Source of the DNA: Candidatus Omnitrophota bacterium | GTDB lineage: Bacteria > Ratteibacteria > UBA8468 > MWAK01 | Reading direction: 5' to 3' | Length of the DNA stretch: 11,557 bases | Assembly (NCBI GenBank): GCA_018829455.1 | Contig: JAHJUB010000073.1 | Span: 1 to 11,557, forward strand | Shown here: one piece after another, positions 7,662-11,557 of the stretch | How the letters are laid out: every line of letters starts with the position of its first letter | How positions within the stretch are numbered: the first letter of the stretch is position 1 | Translations under genes and position numbers: made by a program | The notes under the pieces: generated by a model | Told to the model about the DNA's origin: nothing | Database searches by the model: none | Seen by the model: the letters and a program-made list of their open reading frames with translations, nothing else

Positions 7662-7892
7662 CTATTCTTTCCGGATGATTTTGAGGGAGGCGTCCGGGCA
7701 GATTAGAGCACAGCGCAGGCAACCGGTGCATTCTACGCCGGAGAATTCTACACACAAGTAACCTTTTTTGTTCTTCTTTTCTGAAATTTTAAGTTCTTTT
7801 TTTGGACAGAAGTGGATGCACAGGCCGCAGCCCTTGCAGTATTTGGTGTCTACGATTACCCGGAATGTGGGTTTGGTGTTTGCAATCGACAT
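7662..7892 (-). CDS. Two-[4Fe-4S] ferredoxin, delta-subunit type of 2-oxoacid:ferredoxin oxidoreductases
   Basis: This 76-residue protein has two classic cluster motifs: C19-x2-C22-x2-C25-x3-C29-P and C55-x2-C58-x2-C61-x3-C65-P. The layout, including the linker with KKGY between the two motifs, matches KorD/VorD-type delta subunits, which carry electrons from the thiamine-dependent oxidation of 2-oxoacids to ferredoxin. The alpha, beta and gamma subunits normally encoded beside it are absent: upstream is dxs and downstream is the convergent zinc protein gene. It could therefore be a stand-alone electron carrier. An electron donor role for the reductive MEP-pathway enzymes (IspG/IspH), suggested by the dxs neighbour, is speculation. 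It lies about 90 bases downstream of dxs on the same strand, with two hairpins between, and has no Shine-Dalgarno site. Confidence 0.88.
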   Translation of the reverse strand: MSIANTKPTFRVIVDTKYCKGCGLCIHFCPKKELKISEKKNKKGYLCVEFSGVECTGCLRCALICPDASLKIIRKE

Positions 7893-7901
7893 TAATGTAG
7901 T

Positions 7902-7920
7902 GCGAGGCTTTTAGCCTCGC
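7902..7920. repeat. Short hairpin repeat (8-bp perfect arms)
   Basis: GCGAGGCT (7902-7909) pairs perfectly with AGCCTCGC (7913-7920) around a TTT loop. It ends 10 bases before the ferredoxin start (7892, - strand), so in the dxs-ferredoxin transcript it would form a stem just ahead of the start codon. There is no U-tract on either side, so it is not a standard terminator. It resembles a widespread intergenic 'GCGAGGC...GCCTCGC' repeat I recall from candidate-phylum genomes. Confidence 0.7.
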
Positions 7921-7928
7921 TATGTTCT

Positions 7929-7987
7929 TGTAGGGGCGGGGTTACATCCCCGCCCACGGCGGGAGGGGATGTAACCCCGCCCCTACA
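7929..7987. repeat. Long palindromic element (23-bp perfect arms, 13-bp spacer)
   Basis: The left arm 7929-7951 starts TGTAGGGGCGGGG. The right arm 7965-7987 is its exact reverse complement, ending CCCCGCCCCTACA. The spacer is 7952-7964 and can extend the stem imperfectly. The right arm overlaps the last two codons of dxs and provides its TAG stop. The form is that of a REP-like or miniature mobile repeat; copies elsewhere in the genome cannot be seen from here. As RNA it would make a very stable stem between dxs and the ferredoxin gene, perhaps protecting the upstream message from 3' decay. It lacks a U-tract. Confidence 0.85.
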
Positions 7988-9797
7988 TTTTCGCAACGTT
8001 TTTAATCTGTCTGTAAATCCCTTCCTCGTCCAGGCCGATTTCCGCCAGTAATTCCGGCCGGCTTCCGAAAGTAATGAAGCGGTCCGGCGCCCCGATCATC
8101 CTTACGTTTTTCTTCAAGTTTTTTTCCGCGAGGCATTCCAAGACCGCACTGCCGAATCCGCCTAAAAGACTGTTTTCCTCTATGGTCACTACCGTGTCTG
8201 CCGCCGCGGCTTTTTGGATGATGTCTTCGTCAAGGGGTTTAATGGATGAGGTCGGACAGAAGGAGACGGAGACCCCGTCATTTTTTAGTCTTAATACTGC
8301 CCGGCACGCGGTCTCGGCGATATTTCCCGCGGCCAGAACCGAAATCGCGGCCTTTGGTTCCTCAATCGATTCCAGGTTTTCCGGTCCGGCGTCCTTTGGG
8401 AAAAGGATGACGGTCGGGAAAGGCGCATTTAGGGATTGGGCCAATAACCGCCGTAGTTCTCGGTAGGAAAAGGGCGCCAGAATGGAGAGGCCGGGTAAAG
8501 AACGCAGGTAAGAAAAAGAGTAGAGGCTGTGGTGGGTGGAACCGTCCGGGCCAACCAGTCCGTTGTTGCACAACACAAAAGTAACCGGCCGCCCCTGCAG
8601 GCAGATTTCCTGAAACACCTGGTCAAAGGCTCTTTGGAAGAAGGTGGCGTAAATGGCGACTACCGGCCGTTCGCCGCCTTTGGCGAGGCCGGCGGCAAAA
8701 GCGACCGCAGCCTGTTCCGCGATTCCAACGTCAAAAAAACGTGCCGGATATAACTTTTGAAAATTTTGCAACCCAACACCTTTGGTCATCGCCGCAGTGA
8801 TGGCGATGATCTCCGGTCTCTTTTCCGCCTGTCGGACCAGTTCCTCCGCGAATGCTTCACGATATTCCAGCTCCGGAGCCGCAATTGATTTGCCGGTTGT
8901 TATTGAGAATCTGTTTGCGGAGTGAAAATTTTCCGGGTCTGCCTCGGCCGGCGGGTAACCTTTTCCTTTTTTGGTGACCACGTGGACTAACCGCGGCGTT
9001 GAAAGCTTAAAAACCTTTTCCAGCGCTTCCGTAAGTTGTGAAAAGTTATGGCCGTCAAAAGGGCCGAAGTAACGAAAACCGATTCCTTCAAAGAGTTCCG
9101 CGGGGCCCAGGAGGTTCTTGACACCTTCCTCCATTGTCTTGAAGAAGTTAATCGTTTCCGGTCCCAGGAAAGGCATCTTTTTGATGAGCGTTTGGGTATG
9201 CTGTCGGAAACTTTCCAGACGCGGATTGGTGATAACCCTGGTCAGGGAGAGGGCGAGTCCTCCGGTGGTGGGTGAAATAGCCATCTCGTTGGCATTAAGG
9301 ATGACGCATAAGTTCGCTTTGGCTGCTGCTGCCTGGTTCAGCCCCTCAAAAGCCACTCCGCCGCCCAAAGAGGCGTCGCCGATTACCACAACAACGGTTT
9401 TTCCCTCTTTTTTAGCACAGGCGATGCCCAATCCGGTGGCGATGGAAGTGCTGGAATGGCCGGTCCGCAAAGGGTCGGCGGCGCTCTCGTTGGGCTCTGG
9501 AAAGCCGGAGAGGCCGTGGTAGGTTCTAAGTTTTTCAAACTCCGCCTTCCGGCCGGTCAGAATTTTGTGGGTATAGGTCTGGTGACCCACGTCCCAGATG
9601 AGGGTATCTTTTTTCAGGTCCAGGAGGCGGTGGAGGCAAATGGTCAGTTCCACCACGCCCAGGTTTGAAGAGAGGTGGCCGCCGTTTTTAGCCACCACCT
9701 CAATGATGAGTTGCCGGATTTCTTTCGTTAAGAGCGGAAGTTCCTCCGGCCGCAGGTTTTTGACATCTCCGGTTTGATTAATCTTATCCAGTATCAT
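7983..9797 (-). CDS. dxs: 1-Deoxy-D-xylulose-5-phosphate synthase or divergent DXS-like enzyme
   Basis: DXS joins pyruvate and glyceraldehyde 3-phosphate, using thiamine diphosphate, in the first step of the MEP isoprenoid pathway in the cytoplasm. The 604-residue protein aligns throughout, slightly shorter than the usual 620-640. Kept are GGHLSS with H41, RTGHSSTS (111-118), the metal ligands D141 and N170 (NEM), the FH at H292, the catalytic E361 (IAEQ), Y383, D418 and H422 (PDGSTH), and the C-terminal PDRFITFGSR. Unusual are GDA for GDG (140-142), NAN for NDN (168-170), EQA for EQH (A363), CNNG for DRAG (410-413) and PK for PR (K468). The DRAG arginine and the PR arginine (R420 and R478 in E. 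coli, counted from memory) hold the substrate phosphate. The enzyme may therefore be a weak DXS or accept another aldehyde. ATG 9797 has no Shine-Dalgarno. The gene diverges from mnmG, and its stop lies in a palindromic repeat. Confidence 0.85.
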   Translation of the reverse strand: MILDKINQTGDVKNLRPEELPLLTKEIRQLIIEVVAKNGGHLSSNLGVVELTICLHRLLDLKKDTLIWDVGHQTYTHKILTGRKAEFEKLRTYHGLSGFPEPNESAADPLRTGHSSTSIATGLGIACAKKEGKTVVVVIGDASLGGGVAFEGLNQAAAAKANLCVILNANEMAISPTTGGLALSLTRVITNPRLESFRQHTQTLIKKMPFLGPETINFFKTMEEGVKNLLGPAELFEGIGFRYFGPFDGHNFSQLTEALEKVFKLSTPRLVHVVTKKGKGYPPAEADPENFHSANRFSITTGKSIAAPELEYREAFAEELVRQAEKRPEIIAITAAMTKGVGLQNFQKLYPARFFDVGIAEQAAVAFAAGLAKGGERPVVAIYATFFQRAFDQVFQEICLQGRPVTFVLCNNGLVGPDGSTHHSLYSFSYLRSLPGLSILAPFSYRELRRLLAQSLNAPFPTVILFPKDAGPENLESIEEPKAAISVLAAGNIAETACRAVLRLKNDGVSVSFCPTSSIKPLDEDIIQKAAAADTVVTIEENSLLGGFGSAVLECLAEKNLKKNVRMIGAPDRFITFGSRPELLAEIGLDEEGIYRQIKNVAKM

Positions 9798-9811
9798 TTT
9801 TTAGGGTATGA

Positions 9812-9817
9812 AGATTA
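9812..9817 (-). promoter_or_regulatory. Weak -10 candidate for dxs
   Basis: On the minus strand TAATCT (9817 to 9812) lies 14 bases before the dxs ATG, giving a leader of about seven bases. No convincing -35 hexamer is seen upstream. It is listed because the 99-base dxs/mnmG interval must hold divergent promoters; nothing else there looks better for dxs. Confidence 0.25.
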
Positions 9818-9878
9818 CTTACATTTTACCTTTTTTCGGATTTTTATGTCTAATAACGGATGCCGGCGTGGTTTTTTA

Positions 9879-9887
9879 TGCTAAAAT
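9879..9887 (+). promoter_or_regulatory. Extended -10 promoter of mnmG, near-leaderless
   Basis: TGCTAAAAT at 9879-9887 is an extended -10 (TG, one base, TAAAAT). The GTG start of mnmG begins nine bases after it, so the transcript would carry at most a few untranslated bases. No clear -35 box is present. This is the same geometry as the promoter before 3105. Confidence 0.5.
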
Positions 9888-9896
9888 ATTAAAACA

Positions 9897-11420
9897 GTGG
9901 ACGAATATTTTGACGTTATCGTGGTTGGCGCCGGTCACGCCGGCGCCGAAGCCGCCTTGGCCGCATCCCGAATGGGTTTCTCCGTCCTGCTTCTGACGAT
10001 GAACCTGGATACGGTGGGCCAGATGTCCTGTAATCCGGCAATCGGCGGGGTGGCTAAAGGCCAGTTGGTCCGGGAGATAGATGCCCTGGGCGGTGAAATG
10101 GGTCTGTGGGCTGATGCCACCGGTATCCAGTTTCGGGTCCTTAACGCGGGCAAAGGTCCGGCTGCTTTCAGTCCCCGGGCCCAGAGCGATAAGAAGGCCT
10201 ACCAGAAGTTGGTTAGAGAAACGCTGGAGAGAATTCCAAACCTAACTATCCGCCAGGGTATGGTGGAGGAAGTTCTAATTAAGGGTGGTAAAGCAGCCGG
10301 AATACGTACCCGGGATGGTCTTGAATGCCGGGCCAGGGCTGTAATCATTACGGTCGGAACCTTCCTTTCCGGGGTCTTGCATCTCGGGCAGACCATTATT
10401 TCCGGCGGCCGGATGGGCGAGGAATCTGCGGATAAGTTGAGTGGGTCGCTTAAAAAAAATGGTTTTGAAGTCAGCCGTTTCAAGACCGGTACGCCGCCCA
10501 GAGTTTCCTTCCGTTCTCTGAATCTTGACAAGTTGAAAATTCAATCCGGGGACGAATTCCCCCGGCCGTTTTCTTTTAGAGCGGAAGATTTTGTACCGCA
10601 ACAGGTGCTCTGCTACCTTACGCATACGACCCCAGAAACGATTCGCATCGTAACCGAAAACCTACATCGGGCGCCGCTTTATACCGGACAGATTAAGGGA
10701 ACCGGGCCGCGTTACTGCCCTTCCCTGGAAGTAAAGGTAAAGAGGTTCCCGGGTAAGACCGGCCATCCTGTGTTCCTGGAACCGGAAGGCCGGAATACCG
10801 ACGAGGTCTATGTCAGTGGTTTTGCAACCAGTTTACCGGCCGAAGTTCAAAGGGATGCCCTGAAGACAGTAACCGGGTTGGAGAACGTTGACATTCTCCG
10901 GTTCGGCTATGCGGTAGAATATGATTTTTTCCCGCCCCACCAGATAAAATCTACTATGGAAACCAAACGGGTGGAAAACCTTTATTTTGCCGGGCAGATA
11001 AATGGAACCAGCGGATATGAGGAGGCAGCCGGTCAGGGGCTTCTGGCCGGAATCAACGCGGGACTTAGATTTCAGGGCAGTCCACCATTCATACCCCGGC
11101 GCGATGAAGCCTACCTGGGAGTGATGGCGAATGATTTAACCACGACGGAACTTTTTGAACCGTACCGGCTCTTCACTTCCCGCGCCGAATACCGGCTTCT
11201 GCTGCGCGTAGATAACGCTGATTTTCGCTTGATGGATTACGGTTACCGGTTCGGGCTGATTTCGAAAGACATCCATCAGAAGATGCGTTTTCAACGGGAG
11301 GCGATTGCCACGGAGATTAAGCGGTTGAAGACCACCTTTGTTTTCCGGCCGGAAGGTTCGCTGAACCTGGCCCGGTACCTCCGCCGTCCGGAGGTTAGTT
11401 ATCGTGACATAGAAAAAATG
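9897..11420 (+). CDS. mnmG: MnmG (GidA), tRNA uridine-34 modification enzyme, cut after codon 508 by an insertion sequence
   Basis: MnmG is the FAD enzyme that works with MnmE to place (carboxymethyl)aminomethyl groups on wobble U34 of certain tRNAs. The start is the GTG at 9897, giving VDEYFDVIVVGAGHAGAE with the FAD-binding GAGHAG at residues 11-16. Also visible are MSCNPAIGG (C45), KGPA...SPRAQ, GPRYCPS with C274, the second family cysteine, EYDFF, FAGQINGTSGYEEAA and TSRAEYRLLLR. Homology runs to RRPEVSYRDIEKM (residue 508), where the insertion sequence begins. The frame then stays open through antisense insertion-sequence DNA to 11557 with no MnmG similarity. About 110 C-terminal residues, the helical MnmE-binding part, are missing here. 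Some near-invariant positions differ: KGPAAF for KGPAVR, and LEVK for IEDK after GPRYCPS. The start has an extended -10 only nine bases upstream and no Shine-Dalgarno. Confidence 0.9.
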
Positions 11421-11557
11421 GGTCTTCTCCAAAGTGAGTGGGTAAAATTCAAGGATTTTCTTCGATTTCCGGCAACATACAGGTTAAAACTTTCAAGCGT
11501 AAATACTCTTGATCTTTCAACCCATAGGCTCTTCGTTGGAAGACACGGATTTTGTTG
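11420..11557 (-). mobile_element. End of the same insertion sequence, right copy, inserted in mnmG
   Basis: This stretch is the exact reverse complement of bases 3-140. The boundary is sharp at 11420. The preceding bases AGAAAAAAT (11411-11419) form an AT-rich target, of the kind ISL3-like elements often use; an eight-base duplication would be expected on the far side, which is out of view. The element's body extends to the right, so the two copies face each other with their transposase 3' ends pointing into the window. Confidence 0.75.
11449..11557 (-). CDS. ISL3-like transposase, C-terminal fragment (runs off right edge)
   Basis: On the minus strand this gives the same transposase C-terminus as the left edge and stops at the TGA in 11451-11449. 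It is identical over the shared length. The remaining coding sequence is outside the window. Confidence 0.72.
   Translation of the reverse strand, partial: NKIRVFQRRAYGLKDQEYLRLKVLTCMLPEIEENP

Noticed and set aside
7902..7987. Intrinsic terminators or a small CRISPR array in the dxs-ferredoxin gap
   Set aside because: Neither hairpin is followed by a U-tract, and the two palindromes are different sequences with no direct repeat-spacer pattern.
8074..9522. Plus-strand open frames opposite dxs, up to 134 codons
   Set aside because: They are antisense shadows of a well-conserved coding sequence; their translations show no recognisable domains.
9808..9996. A 62-codon plus-strand frame beginning in the dxs-mnmG gap
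   Set aside because: Its hydrophobic start looks a little like a signal peptide, but it overlaps the mnmG start in another frame, has no Shine-Dalgarno and ends inside mnmG.
9935..11432. Minus-strand open frames opposite mnmG
   Set aside because: mnmG motifs are continuous on the plus strand across this stretch. The mnmG frame has a GTG start and no stop in the window, so it is easily missed in favour of these shadows.
3..11557. Terminal inverted repeats of a linear phage or plasmid genome, or outer ends of one large transposon
   Set aside because: The repeats encode a transposase C-terminus and one of them splits mnmG. The interior holds chromosomal genes such as dxs, with no phage, replication or mobilisation genes, so two separate insertion sequence copies fit better.

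Overview
The window looks like a complete assembly contig from an uncultivated bacterium. The lineage cannot be named from the sequence alone. Bacterial clues are a MEP-pathway gene (dxs-like), mnmG, sigma70-type promoters and GTG starts. Several genes have no visible Shine-Dalgarno site, and two have a -10 box within about 10 bases of the start codon, so leaderless translation may be common here. A ferredoxin of the 2-oxoacid oxidoreductase type suggests anaerobic metabolism. GC-rich hairpin repeats between genes resemble dispersed repeats I associate from memory with candidate-phylum genomes; this is only a hint.

Ends: bases 3-140 and 11420-11557 are a perfect 138-bp inverted repeat. Read inward from either end, it encodes the last residues of an ISL3-like transposase, then about 29 bp to the element's end. 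The contig is therefore bounded by two copies of one insertion sequence in opposite orientation. The right copy sits inside mnmG, cutting it after codon 508.

Left part (141-7648, all + strand): a DUF2281 antitoxin-like gene with a strong Shine-Dalgarno, followed directly by a 49-codon remnant of its PIN-domain toxin, which has lost its middle in frame. Then come a SWIM-type SNF2 ATPase (665-3031), a DUF4143 AAA ATPase with its own near-perfect, apparently leaderless promoter (3105-4286), a RapA-like SNF2 ATPase with a TPR-like N-terminus (4299-6527), and a protein with a coiled coil and a Cys-rich C-terminus that overlaps it by 1 or 4 bases (6527-7648). Two different SNF2 motors next to a dedicated zinc-binding partner form the most interesting unit. 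It may remodel nucleic acid-protein complexes or act in defence; neither role is shown by the sequence.

Right part: on the - strand a dxs-like gene (9797-7983) is followed by a small two-cluster ferredoxin (7892-7662), with a 23-bp-arm palindrome and a smaller hairpin between them. The palindrome supplies the dxs stop codon. mnmG (9897 onward, + strand) diverges from dxs. The DXS-like protein keeps the thiamine diphosphate and catalytic residues I can place, but lacks several residues that are near-invariant in DXS, including an arginine that holds the substrate phosphate.
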